Part shown: piece by piece, positions 47,177 through 59,837 of the stretch
How the letters are laid out: each line of letters starts with the position of its first letter
Position numbering within the stretch: the stretch's first letter is position 1
Assembly: GCA_949128115.1 (NCBI GenBank)
Contig: OX421966.1
Span: 54,929,416 to 54,993,415 of the forward strand
Direction of reading: 5' to 3'
DNA from: Anaspis maculata
Taxonomy: Eukaryota > Arthropoda > Insecta > Coleoptera > Scraptiidae
DNA length: 64,000 nucleotides
Made by a program: the position numbers and the translations under genes
Notes under the pieces: generated by a model
What the model was told of the DNA's origin: nothing
Databases searched by the model: none
The model's input: the letters and a program-made list of their open reading frames with translations, nothing else

Positions 47177-50164
47177 TTTAGACAGATGTATGATTACCAC
47201 TGTCCTATATTTTGTTTCTGTCACACTTTTTCTACTGCTTAGGATTCTTTTGCGTATCATAAAAGCAATAAACCTATTCTATTCTATTCCATCACTCCTC
47301 TCAATATCACGTGAAATAACTGGACCTTCGGGCTATGCTCGTGATTTATCAAGCCATCAAATGTAGCTCGAAAATCAGGTGATACATTAGGTACACCTAC
47401 GTGAAGTTGACAACAGTTGCAATGCCAAAGAATTCGAAAAGAAAACATACACAAAGAGCTAGAAAAAGGACCGGAAACTTCGCCATAACGGAAGCGGAAT
47501 ATATTCCTCGCACCTCGTGTGATGTAGGCGGCCATTTCGCTCGAGGTGATGCAATTAAAACGTGAACAAGTGGCGGCGGAATTTGATGATGGAACAGCTC
47601 TGCGGCACGTAAATGTCACACAACTTGGCGTACACGGCACCAGGGCTCGTGTTAAATTCACCAGGATCCTGATAATTTCATTTGGTATTCATTGGGGCGT
47701 TCAGCTAGAAATTCAACATTCAGCTCCGTACCTGTACCTATTACCTTATAGACCATACCTACCTATCTGCTCCCGTACCTATCCTAACGGCACTTGAGAC
47801 GTTTGCTGAAGATATTAACTTGACATTGCAGAACGTTAGAAAACGTATTACAGCAAATTATTAACGCGACACCTCTCACCGTAATACTCCAAAGCTGTGT
47901 GCTCTATGCGAGAAGAATAATTCGAAATTTACGCGAGTGTATATTTGGTTGCCTAATTAAGGGTTCAAATCAGAACCGTCGGCGTCGTGTCTGTAACGTA
48001 TTATTATAACAGAGCATTAGCCAGTTTTATGTCAGAGTCAGAGCAATTCGTACTCCCGCCTAGCTGCTTTAAAGCCAGACATAACGCAGTGAAATTCTTA
48101 AGACTCTCGTGATTTGTTGAGCTTTTGAGTATTATACACGACCCATTTATTCGACTTAACTCGAAAGGTTGCTATTTACAAATCTAAGCAAATAGCTAAT
48201 TTTATTTACACGAGGCTCTTAAGAAGCTCTAAAGTTTACAGGGTAGATTATGCTGGTGCGTTGCCCAAGGCAGAGTCGTTTCGCGAAAGTGGAACGTTCG
48301 GCAACGTTACAGAGGGAAGAATCGATAGATGCCCGAGCGCGTCAACTTCGATTCGGTTAATTTGTAAAGTCGCGCGCGGGCTTTTGGGCAATTGGATGGT
48401 CCTGATTGGATCTATCAATTTTCGCGAGACGGCACTTCCGGGCGTCGCTCGCCGTCCTCCAATACCATCCTAATGCCCTCATCCGGCGGTGTTAAACTAC
48501 TTGGAGAATTTCCAAGGTAGCACTTCCATAAATTTCGTAATGCCGTAGATTGCGCCATCGAGGTGTTTCGTCGGTGCCAATAATCTCGTGTTATTAGTTT
48601 AGGTTGTTTTGCTTCGCCACAAATTGTGCGAAGAACATTGTTATCGGGCTCAGTCTTATGATAATTTGTGTAACAGTATAGTGCTATTTTAGGCTATCCA
48701 CTTAGTACATGCCTATCCACCTTTACCTTTTCTTGAATTTGTTCAGGTACGGTAAGACTGCGGGGCCAAGGAGTGTGACCTAGCTTTTGACTAATTAATG
48801 GGGATTAGGGCGTGTGGATTTGAGCCCTGGTAGAAGGACTGTCGATTAGAAGCGATTGTCTTTCCATATTTTTAGCGACTCATTGTTCTTGCACTTCTGG
48901 AGTTGCATGCCAAAAAGGGATGCAGATTTTATTCAGGAACACGGCCCGCCAGCTGATCAGAGGAGAAAAGCCGGGGTTCTTAGATGGTCGGGGGCGCCAC
49001 AGTATTGTGAGCCGGATTCTCAAAAATAATTATAGCACCAAGCAATGACCATTACAATACCGAAGATAAAGCAAAGTTTGGATTACAAAATAGGAAGTTT
49101 AGGTATTCACAAAAGGCGAAAAAAACTAACAGATGCCGGTTGGCTACTTTTACAATAAATGAAATATACGAGATTTGAGATGTCGATGATATTGCCACAA
49201 TAAGCGAAATATTACGTTTTGAAAATAAGCATGGCTTCAACACAAGCTGGAATTAATTTAACGTTATCTGTTCGGACGAAGTAGGTACCTGCCGTCGGAT
49301 TTTAGCCAGCCAGGCAACAAGCCGAGTTGATACTAACGCGATACGATAGGTACCTGACCTGTCTGCCGTGATGAGCAACGCCGCAAAGAACGTTGTCGGG
49401 TTCTTTCATGCACTAACAATGGTACAAAAACAATAATAATTTCATATACGAAACCTTGTGAATTTAATTTTGAGATTTTCCTTCAGAAATAAAAATTACA
49501 GATATCCAAGTCAAACTAGGACCTTTCGCACTTTAAATTTTACGCTAAGTACAAAGTCACCAGCAAGAAGGTACACCCAAGACTGTCGATGGCAAAACTA
49601 TAAGTATAGCGTACAAATTTCAAATGTGATGTTAATGTGAACAATGCGAATATACTCTTGGCGGATGGTCGAAGTCGAAGTCGCAACGATTTCCTTGCGA
49701 AACGACTGAATTTCAATATGCACTTTATTGACCCTCGAAAACTGTTAATCTATCTTTCTTAGTCTTTTTTACTAGAACGGTACTCGAGTACTGTATGATA
49801 TTGCTGTGAGACTCGCCCTCATAAATACCATGACCTGACCAAAAATCAGCGTCAAAGTCAAATTATTAGGGTGATTTTTAAAAATTGCCCCTGGTAGGCA
49901 GACAACCCGCCGTCCTGGGGCCCTGCATGGGATTCGGCGATGGCTCCATACCTCAAAGTGAAGGTATTGTATAGACAACATTCGTACCAAACGGCATCGC
50001 GGTATCACGATTTGTAATGTTCGGTCCATATATTGCTGTTAACATCCGCACTATTGGACCAGAATCTCTCGTGGGCTGATCCCCCTCGACAAAAATTGGT
50101 TGTTCCACCCAAAACTTCCCCGACTAGTATCTAGGAACCATATAATGTAAATTTTTGTTCAAAA
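47177..50164. other. unassigned, about 3 kb
   Basis: No repeat end, RNA or protein family is recognisable. 48250-48470 is more GC-rich. Frames of up to 125 codons (47284-47661, minus) lack motifs. A host regulatory or intronic stretch is possible but unsupported. Confidence 0.4.
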
Positions 50165-50978
50165 CGTCCCTTCGGATGAAAGTTAAGATTAGAGAAAAAA
50201 TTCAAGAAAATTCGCAGGAAATTGAAAATTTTGTCAAGAAAATTTGAATTATCCGAGAAAACCTCAAATCTCATTCATCTTAGTGTGAAAAGTGTCAATC
50301 AAGGCTTCACTTTGAACTTTATCATTCAAGTCCGGTCCCGAAAGCGCAGGCCAGTTTCACATTTTCAACCGGAAAATTCCCGGAAAATTGAGAAAAAAAA
50401 GTTGGAAAACGATCGAGAACTAGTTACCTTTTGTTTAAAAAAAAAATGATGGAAATCTGTTTACGGGATAAAAAGTTGGAAAATTTGCAGTTTTTCCAGA
50501 GAGGGAAACTCGAAAACCGTGGGTTCGATTCCAAATTTTTTTCCTCCAAAAATTAATTCAGCCTCTTCTCTAACTTTCATTTCCAGCATATCTGCACCTA
50601 AAATGGATATTTCGCTGGGCTTACCGCATGTCGAAGTTTGCACTGCATTTTTTTCAAATTCACGGAATGTGAGGATTTCATTTTGAGAAAACTACCGTGG
50701 AAAAACCGGAACCGTGTCGATTTTGGAAATAAACCTACACGACGCCCAATACAATTTAGTTCCGATATCAGTTGGAGTTTTTCGGAAAAAGTTGATCCCC
50801 GAGAAGGAATGAATTTTTGAGTGGAGTCCTGCTACAAAAGTGAGTCGTTCAGGTCAAAACATGGGCGAAAGACCCGCTCGGGTGGCAACGGCCAGGAGAA
50901 ATTTCGAAAATTCATAACGCCCGACTGGAAAATGGTCGAAAACTGCAACTGCAGCATAAATCTGTGGCTAGGAGGCAA

Positions 50979-51365
50979 AAGGGCATAACTCTGATTTAGC
51001 AACTTTTCAGGAGAAGCAAATAACTGGAAAAAATACATAAATGATTGTAGACAACGCAATATTGGATGGAACACTTCAATTTTTTGCAGGAAGTTACAAC
51101 TGATTATCATCATCCATACTTACTGGTTTTGGGCCTTTTGATTGTTTCTGGTTTGGAAGAAAACTGGTTTTCCGGAAAGGTTATGGAGTTATTCCAAATT
51201 TTGTGAAATCAGCGAACCGCCAAAAGGGTATAACTCGACATATTAGGAGAATGAACAAACATTCAGATCAGCAAAAGCTGATATGTCGAGTTATGTCTTT
51301 TTGCCTAACCTACTAGCTGCATAAAATTTTAATTAATTTTGACATATCTCGAGTTATTCTGCTGA
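50979..51365. repeat. left subterminal motif cluster
   Basis: Copies of the CAAAAGGGCATAACTCGA type are at about 50981, 51221, 51282 (reverse) and 51340 (reverse). The pair at 51219-51304 forms a hairpin with arms of about 24 bp, GCCAAAAGGGTATAACTCGA facing its reverse. Confidence 0.8.
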
Positions 51366-51837
51366 AAAGGGACCGTTTTTTTCGATACCTACATGCAATA
51401 AGGGATAAAAAATTGCGCATTGCAATTTTATCCTTATGTAAATAAATCTTCATTACCGGGCATGCCTCGCAACGGAATACACTTTTTCACTGTTAAAAAG
51501 TATCATTGATTCTAATTCAAATTCTCAAATTGTTTAGCACTCTTCAGCTGCTTCGAAGAAAAAATGATTAGGCAACTGAAATTTTCCAAGAATATTTCGA
51601 AAAATTTCAATTTCAAACAGTCAAAGCTAATCAGATGGTCAAACCAAGTCACCATTTCAATTCTGGTGTTCTAACTAAACAAAAATAAAATTGGACCAAC
51701 ATCAACACCAAAATTGGAATGATGACTTTGGATGGTTTGATCATCTAGAGGGTGTCCTAGCTAAAACAACCCAGCCCGATTTAAACAGAAAATATCAAGG
51801 CAATAAAAAAATCAATTGGGGGGAAGCCTGACCTTTT

Positions 51838-52295
51838 AGCTTTCTTTCCAGGGGCGCCTATGCTTGTAGGTGCTCTAGTTCACAAGAAAATGCAATTTTA
51901 ATCGGGCGAGTCACAAGAATGCAGAAATTCAAGACCGACGAAACAAAATACTTCAGATGAAAAACAATCCTCTTGCTCTGGGCTCTCCATTGATGGCATT
52001 GATGTGTCGCAGATTTCTGTACTCTGTACCTGGTCCTGTGTGTGATCAGTGACGTCATGGGTTCCAATCATTGTATTTGCTGGACTGTAAGACAAAATAT
52101 CTTTCTTAGTGGACCAGGTACAGATCAGCGACACATCAACGGAAAGCTCAGAGAGAAAAGATTTTTTTTTCATCTGAAGCATTTTGCTTTGTCGGTCATG
52201 AATTTTCGAATTCTTGTGACCCGCCCGATTAAAATTGCATTTTCTTGGAAACTCAAGTACCTACAGGCATCCGGCGCCCCCTCAAAAGAAAGCTA
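51838..52295. repeat. 458-bp palindrome inside the 3.4-kb element
   Basis: The left arm runs from TAGCTTTCTTTCCAGGGGCG through AATGCAATTTTAATCGGGCG to GACACATCAATGCC-like text. The right arm repeats it backwards, with CGCCCGATTAAAATTGCATT and CGCCCCCTCAAAAGAAAGCT. The centre is near 52065. It may be a nested foldback. Confidence 0.8.
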
Positions 52296-53954
52296 GATGA
52301 AATTTTCTGAAAATATTCCTGATAAATTTCAGTCGCCTGCGAATATGACATCAGATTTTGAAAAAGTCTATAAAGGATGACTTTGTCTACAGAAACGGTC
52401 CTCTATTCTTTTCATGAACAAATAGGGCGCTGCAAATGGCCTTGGTGTTGGAATACACCTGCAAAATTTCAATCGATTCTATATTCTATTGATTTATTCG
52501 TGAGACATGGCCAACCAAAGTCCAAATGCAGACTCTGATATGCGGGATTTGCTTCGAAAAAGTACCATCCACTCTCAAGCTATGTCGGTTATTTCGTGAG
52601 ACACCTGTATATTTTTTTTTCATTCCGGGTCTGATATTATCCTCCTGAAATAAAAAAATAACAGGTCCAAGATGTGTTCGATGGGTGCCAGAAAATACAG
52701 CAAATATAAAAAATCGCTGCATACAGGGTGAAACATCTAGTTCACATAACAAAAATTCCTATTTGAACTATTAAAATAAGTTGGATTTTGTGAATAAGCC
52801 CATGTATTCTTGAATTTATTTTTAAGAATATGCAATAAATAGCTAGTAAATGTCTCGAGCCATTTTCGAAATATCTTGAAATTCTTGATAATATTTCAAA
52901 GATAAATTAAAGATTGTTCGAGATATCGCAATGAAAGTAGATTAAGTAAAAATATTAGATATACCTACGGTCCACTATGAGAATAACATTCTATGAAGCA
53001 TAACAATAATATTTCCCTTACTTGAACTGTACCTACCTGGTGAACTCTTTCCTTGGCTTACAAGTGGGCAATTCTGACGTTATTTTCGATAAAAGTAGCT
53101 TGTAATCTCATACATCATCCATAAATCAAATTTAAGGCTGAATCTCCTCGGCATGGCATTGGCCGCAATTTTCTTTATTCGTTTATTCAACGTCGGCCTA
53201 TTTCCACAACGAGGCCTAACACTGACGCCGGTGAATGCTTTCCTTCACTACACCGGAAATTTTGCTGAAGTCCTGTGTGTTCCAACAGAGAGTATGGATT
53301 TTTAACGACCACCAACATCGCATGGAGTCGGTACCATCGTTCGTATTTTACGTGCTATGCCCGCAAAATGATATTCTTGCTTTTTTTTGTCTTATAAATT
53401 TTCCGAAATCGAAACCGCATCTGAAATTACAAGCAAATGTGAATATGCTTCAAAGAATTCCTTGTTCATAATAGAACGACGGTATAGCGAGCGGTATAGG
53501 TACATCAATATTTCCACTATTCCCGACTAGCAAACGGAATATCAAATATAGCAAAGATTCAAGATGGCGGCCACGGGAAAATAAGAAATGTGACTAGCGT
53601 ATTTTCAAACATAGGAGACATAGAAGTTGAAAGCCGATCACATTTCATTTCCAACATCACTTTTTCAAAAGTTTCGTGATGGAATTTGAAAAAATGACTG
53701 ATTTATTGCCGAAAGTCACTTTGTCGAAGAATTTCAGGAATTTCAAGATACCTACATATTTCAAGAAAAGCACAGGATATTGAAGAACTGTTTCTTGCAC
53801 CTTTCTACTAATGGAATCACCAATCTATGGTCTGATTCACATGGTTCCACTTATTCTGGTTCATGAGATTTTCAATTTCTCAACTTTATGTCTCACCTTG
53901 TGTGCATCACGGGACCTGTGTTGAATACTGGCGAGGAACTGGAGATTCATGGCA

Positions 53955-54395
53955 TTTCGCCCCCGCAAAAGGGTATAACTCGAGTTATCTAAGCTATCTC
54001 GAGCTATCTAGAGAGCGGAGTGATCATTCGTATTCTAACAGAAAGGCATATCTCGAGTTATGCCCTTTTGCTGTGTCCCATGAATTGGTTTGCGAGGTAT
54101 TAACTAGACTTATGTCCTTTTGCTCGAACGGCTGAAGACAATGATAGAAGAATAAGTCAAGTTATATCATTTTGCCAGGTAGGCTCTCTCAAAGTCTATC
54201 GCATAAGTTGATTTATGTCTTTTTGCTAGGAACAAATTTCATATTTCTAGAAGATATGCCCTTTTGTTCGAAAAAAACTTTTTTATTTTTGGGAATTTGA
54301 CTATGAGCTTTTGCCAGATGATGAGAACACATTTTTTAAGCGCAATGGAGCGAAAAAAAATTTTTGGGCAAAATTGACTTATGCCCTTTTGCCTC
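53955..54395. repeat. right subterminal motif cluster
   Basis: Copies are at about 53965, 54045, 54110, 54165, 54215, 54255 and 54378. The one at 54040-54072 is itself nearly palindromic, AAAGGCATATCTCGAG followed by TTATGCCCTTTTG. Spacing is irregular, 40-80 bp. Confidence 0.8.
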
Positions 54396-54900
54396 CTAGC
54401 CACAGAAATGTTGTGGTGTTGCTCCCTGCCAAATGTGGTTCCAATCCATCGGATAGATTTTGAATAATTGAATGGTAAAAGTATTGAACTTTGACTTTTT
54501 TTATTTTCTTGAGAGATAAAATACTTTTAAATTTAACTGTTCTTAATACAGTTTTTCAATGGCTTCCAAATGACATATTGCAAGTCAAGTTCCGTGAGAT
54601 ATAGCTTCTGACATTTGTTTGACTGATGACAACCAAAAACTAATGGGCTCTTTCCAGAGAAAAACCATGTCCGCATATCAACTTTCAAGTCGATGCGGAC
54701 GATTCGGCAGTTATCGTGGAAAATCACAGACAAACACACAGCCAGGCAGACACACACACACAGACATACATCATTCTGAATATGGTCTTAATCGTCTTGG
54801 GGGACCTCAAAACAGATATATCCGGTGAAATCTCAAAACTTTTTTTCTGCACGATTACAATACTTCTTCTTCCATGTTGGTGGGGGGGTCGGAAAAGTAA

Positions 54901-56120
54901 AATAAGAAAACAAGGTTCATTCCAACAGACCCATCTTTTAGGGGGCTATAGGTCCCTACGGACGGACTTTTTGACCCACGTTAATATGAACTTTTATTCT
55001 TATTTTTTCTGGGAAATTGGTCCACGAGATTGTGACGTGTTTATGGGGGGAGCATGGGGGGCATGTGCCCCCCCCCCCATCGATCTGTAATAATAATAAT
55101 GATAATAATAAGAAGAGGGCACCGGAGGTAGAAGAACAGGCGCGCTCCGATAATGTTGTAAATTCAAAAATGTACCTACGGGTACCTAATTTCAGTAATT
55201 TCGTTCTATTCTACAGGTATTATTAGTCCACATCTTTATTTTTTTTCAATTCCATTTGAACCTAGTGCTGTTTATCGATGGATGGAGGCATTTTGTCTGC
55301 GTGCTGTTCACTCCTCTTCCCCTTCCTCCCCGCAAACTGCTCCTTCTTACGATTCTTGCATTATTTAAAAAAAATTCACCTTGCCCTCCCCTCTCAATCC
55401 AAATCTCTAAATACGCCACTCGAGAGATTTCGGTCGAGTTTAGAAACACCCTGTACTGGCCCTGTCTACCTCTGCATGAAAAATTTGTTAATTTAGTTCC
55501 GACTTGACATTAAAAGCGAACGCGACTGATCCTGATTAGCAGTAATTGAAGAAATGGTGGCCAATTAACATAAGGGCATCGATAAGAGTATGTACTACAT
55601 ATCACTTTTTAAGACACCCTTACTAAGGCCATGTGATCAAAAAGAGGTTTTTGCTCTTGCTTGATTTTCGATTTTCTCAGGAGTTGCTAAGCAAGTTCTT
55701 CTTAGCCACTCCTACCTGAAACTAGTCAAAAGCAGCAGCTATTGTTTATTCACATGACTCATTTTGTCGGCGAGCATGACGTTTTATTTGCTTCAAAGTT
55801 ACAGTTCAAGTACAATAAAGGAATTGTAAATTGAAATCGTAATGTCGAACAAATCGATAGCGTTCGCCACTAGTTTACCAAGCAGCTAATTGTTAATGTT
55901 ATCCGTCGTACATCACAGCATAGGTATACCATCCGTTTTTAAGCTGAAACCCCGTCTGTCCCGCGAAACATTTTTCGTAATTAAATTTCCGCGGCATGCT
56001 ATAGAGGGCATGTCCGATGCACCGGGCACTACTTGATGATTCCCACGGCATCGGCAATAAACATGCCCGTATTATCCGGCAGAGTCCTGCCGCCTATATA
56101 CCCACCACCTATAGGTACGT
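54901..56120. other. unassigned, with microsatellites and single element ends
   Basis: A G run facing a C run (55045-55078) and an AAT microsatellite (55088-55112) are present. A lone AACACCCTGTACTGG end lies near 55445, of the foldback type. No gene is supported. Confidence 0.45.
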
Positions 56121-56345
56121 TTATCCATCGGAAAAATTGCATCCGGTCGGGCGTATTCGCTTAATTTCGCGGGCGCGCCGCCCCCGCCATACGAGGGGCG
56201 GCACGGCGCGCCGCCACCAGCAAAGACAGTCGACAGTCTGTGACCGGGCTCGGGCACGATCGGGTTCCCATCCGAGAACTACGGGCTCCCACCAGCCACA
56301 GCCGCCGCCGCCGAAAATCCGACTTGTTGCTCCTCTCAACCTACA
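56121..56345. other. CpG-rich island, possible promoter region
   Basis: The stretch is markedly GC-rich with many CpGs, for example GCGGGCGCGCCGCC and CAGCCGCCGCCGCCG. It is the most GC-rich stretch outside the gag region. Frames on both strands are open because of composition. It may mark a nearby promoter; no TATA or initiator pair could be chosen. Confidence 0.4.
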
Positions 56346-59154
56346 CTCTCTCGCACCTTCTCATTATTCAGTCAGAAAAACTGAAGCCGCTCCCCTAAAT
56401 CAAAGTTCACGTGCATGCGGATGCGTACTTTTTTACATCTATACCTACACACATGCCTAATTATATAAAAATATATTTCGAGTGCTATATAACTTGTTGT
56501 ACCTACTTACATGATAAAGCTTAAGTAACAATTAAGAATAATGCGGGCCAAGCATCGACGTTTCGAGCTTTTTACAACACGACTACTTCTACTACTACTT
56601 CTACAACACTACAATCTAGATTGCCAGGATAATGGAAATTGACACTGCTGCTTTCGGAAGTGACAGTGGAGTAACGAAGAGGACGCTCAGTCCGTAAGCT
56701 CTTTTTATCTCATTGGTTTTTTTTACAGGGTGATTCATAATTAGACCAGAAGAACTGCACCCTGTATCGAGAAAGACAGGTGTTATTACGGCAGTGAAAT
56801 TATTTTCTCACTCGTAGACGTAATTCAGAAGTTATGAATGTTTTCTTCATTTCATTTACTTTTTCGCTCTTTCAAGTTACAATCTGCGAGTATAGGTCAA
56901 AAAATGCCATTAATGATACCATTTGAGCTTATAAATTAATAGCAAAAGTCAAAAAAAAATTGAAAAATATCACAAAAAAGTGAAAAAAGTTCAAGATATC
57001 ACTTTCTCACTCCTCTCTTCTCCTTTTGTACGGTAAGTCACTATTTTGGTCTAACTATAAATCACCGTGTATTGCTCGCGAAAATGGTCCAGTTCTAACG
57101 AATTTTTTGCAAAATCAAGTTCAAGTTCACAAGTTCAAGCCTTGACCCTGACGCGGCAAGAACCGGACCGTTTTTCTCTACAAGCATTGTTTTCTGAAGA
57201 AAAAAAATTAAACGGCGCCGTGCACACACAAACACACACAAGAAGGTTTTTATGGCAGAAAGTTAAGTGATTGGGATGCAGAATTCATGAAGTGCGCTCT
57301 GCTGAGCTACTCATCTCATGGCCCGGAACTGATGGAGGTTCCGGGGACTTCGGAAAGAGCAAAAGCGGGTCGTTAAAAATTCCGTTTGGAATCGGAATCA
57401 GGGCATGCCTGATTTCAATTTTAATCCGCCATCTCGCGGCTGGCTTAGAATAACAAATTTGTTGTTGTTGTTGTTGTTTTTTGTTTAGTTTTCCCCGTTG
57501 TTTTCATGACAATGACTCAAGTCAGCTGATTGTGTCAAAACGAGCTTCGCCTTAACATAACTTCCAGTACTTCCACCAGGATTTTTTTTGGGTAGGTGGG
57601 TGGTATCCGAGAGTATATATTATACCTTATTACCTACATGGAATGACAAATTAAATTCCTTTCTTATTCTGTTAATCATGTTGGGGCCATCTTGTTGTCA
57701 TCTTATGTCAATCAAGTTGCTGTGGCAACCTTGCAAAGTTTACCTTCCTAGTAGCAACACGAATGAGTACCTAATATGTATATTGAGTGACATTTTGACA
57801 TTTGACGTAAGATGCCTATCTATTAAAATAACTGCCATGTGGTCCACAAAATTTGTGATCAGAGGTGACTTTGAAATCGAAAATTCGGCGATTCACCCAA
57901 TTTCAGTCGCTCCTGTCGATGAATATCTCAAGCGTTGAATAACTGAATGGCGTTGAACACTTTACTCGTGAATCGTGATAAATGAGCAATTTTATAGGCA
58001 GCAGCTTTTGTTTTTGTTTTTACTAAAACATTTTTAGGATTCCAACATTATTGAAAAACAATTGACTGAAAAAAAAACGCAAGTTTTTTCTTTTGAATTG
58101 AACAGAACGAAATCCTCAATGGGATTCTAAAAGACTACAAAAAATTAGCGTTATGTAGGTAAAAAGAAAGCGTAACGATCGCGATAGCGCATGGTGTTTG
58201 CATTATGGTAATTAGGTGCCATACAAGAAAATTGTTGACTTAAAGGTGCTATTAAATCGTATAAATGGGGCTATGAAGGGGGATATTTATTGTTGTGATT
58301 TGCTCTGATTTCAATCTATGTAGCACACATGCACTTTCTTACCAGTGCCAAGCAACCGCAGTTACGTAGGCCGAATCAAAACTAATTGTTCCTTCGAACC
58401 GGACATTTTGTTATTATAAATTTTGAATTCCCTCCTTGAATCGTGACTGTTCTTATCTAATTGCAACCGGAATTCCCTTAAACTTTGGTCGGGAAACACT
58501 CGAATTTGGACTATGTTTCAAAGTTGGTAACTCTCCTGGACATTTTATTTGTCAAAGTGACGTTTCAACAACGGTTCCTTGAAAGAAAAGTGTCAACTTA
58601 AATGTTTGAAAATCCCATGGAATTACTAGATTGTACTAGACTACCGTTCTAGATATCCCAGCGAGCTTCCAAGTTAGTAATACAATGTTAGCTGAGATCC
58701 ACCGAAGTGACGTGCTGAAATAAATTCCTTGAAATTCCTTTTCTGTTTTTCAACACGACAATTTCACAAATTCCGTTTGTTGCAGAATTTCTGGTCAAAT
58801 TCAATTATTACAACTGAAATTCCAATTGACCAGACCTCATTCAATGACATTATGCATCGTTACGACAATCACCCCCACATTATGCTCTTCAAAAATAACT
58901 TTTAAAATTTTGTCAAGCCACCCTCCCATTTTCTTCTCTGTCATGGAGAAGTAGTTATAATTTTTATTATTTTTAATTATTTATGACGAAAATGACTATT
59001 TGTTTGGCCTGCTCTACCGTAGGTAGTACCTAGGTAGGTAGGTATACACACGGTAGGGATGTCCAACTCCGACTCGATTTATACTTGAATCGATTCAATG
59101 AAAACGATGCATCTAAAACGTTCAATCGATTCAACTGTATACGATTATTTAGTT
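56346..59154. other. unassigned
   Basis: Small features only: facing CAGGGTG and CACCCTG ends only 42 bp apart (56726-56767), and a TTG microsatellite (57461-57478). A 116-codon frame (57588-57938) has no motif. Confidence 0.45.
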
Positions 59155-59700
59155 CCTCCAAAGAGAAAATGTATGGGCAATGTTATCAAATTTCAAAAAT
59201 TACTAAAAAAACTGTAAATCTCCAATTTTGTTTTTTGAAAATTTGAGAACTAACGAGTGATCGAACAAATTTCTCCTCAAGTTGCCTGTGATTCCTGAAA
59301 ATCTGGCCGAAAAACGGTGGCTGTTATGGAGACCAAGGCCTACTTTGAGGAGAAATTCATTCGATTACTCTTTAGATAGCAACGCGCATACATATTTCTT
59401 CAAGAAAGTCATATGCCAAATTAGAATTTTCTAAATATTTTCAAAAAAAAAGGTATCAAAACTGGTTTCTACTAATTCACTTTTTCATGTTTACAGGAAA
59501 CCGTTTCTGATACTTTTTTTTTTGAAAATAGAAAATTCCGAGGAAAATTCAAATTGGTCATGTGACTTTCTTGAAGAAGGGTGTATGCGTGATGCTGTCT
59601 AGTTTTCGAATTTTCAAACAACAAAATCAAAAAGTTTCAAATTTCCTTGGAAATTTTGGAAATTTGACAGCTTTGCCCGTACATTCTCTCTTTGAATGGG
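59155..59700. repeat. three-stem palindrome
   Basis: Outer arms: CCTCCAAAGAGAAAATGTA faces TACATTCTCTCTTTGAATGG. Between them lie two separate stems. Stem B (59255-59370) has GATCGAACAAATTTCTCCTC facing GAGGAGAAATTCATTCGAT. Stem C (59391-59580) has TTCTTCAAGAAAGTCATATG facing CATGTGACTTTCTTGAAGAA. Folded, it would be a cloverleaf-like shape. It looks like two MITE-type units inside a third; no target duplications were found. Confidence 0.75.
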
Positions 59701-59837
59701 TTTCTATTTGAAAAAAAGAATACAATAAAACTGATTCCCGTCAACAAATTTTTTAGTCTCATCAGAAACCCCTCAATGAACCTTATCCCTACGATAGGCT
59801 ACATAAAGAAGTACCTTCTACACTGTTCAACATAATG

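Larger units (their letters stand above)
50968..54405. mobile_element. 3438-bp element with arrayed subterminal repeats
   Basis: CTGTGGCTAGGAGGCAAAAG on the left faces CTTTTGCCTCCTAGCCACAG on the right. AAAT flanks both ends (50964-50967, 54406-54409) and could be a 4-bp target duplication. About a dozen copies of a motif near AAAAGGGCATAACTCGAG lie in both subterminal zones, mostly pointing outward-in as mirror images. No transposase is found in the middle. A palindrome (51838-52295) sits there. By analogy with CACTA, Chapaev or P-type elements, such repeats would bind transposase; the superfamily is not established. Confidence 0.8.
50165..54900 (-). repeat. family R long copy, interrupted by a 3.4-kb element
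   Basis: 50165-50967 and 54406-54900 are the two parts of one copy. Joined, they give the same order as 34480-35480 reversed: GATGAAAGTTAAGATTAG, AACCGGAACCGTGTCG, GGGTGGCAACGGCCAGG, then CCAATCCATCGGATAG, AACTAATGGGCTCTTTCC and a CA-rich microsatellite (54725-54765). The copy ends with the block shared with 23850-23960. Confidence 0.82.

Noticed and set aside
55040..55080. G run facing a C run as a structured regulatory site
   Set aside because: It looks like simple low-complexity sequence, possibly an element end, and no further support was seen.
56017..56460. 147-codon plus-strand frame and minus-strand overlaps
   Set aside because: They are composition-driven in the CpG-rich stretch. 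Low-complexity H, P, R residues and no domain.
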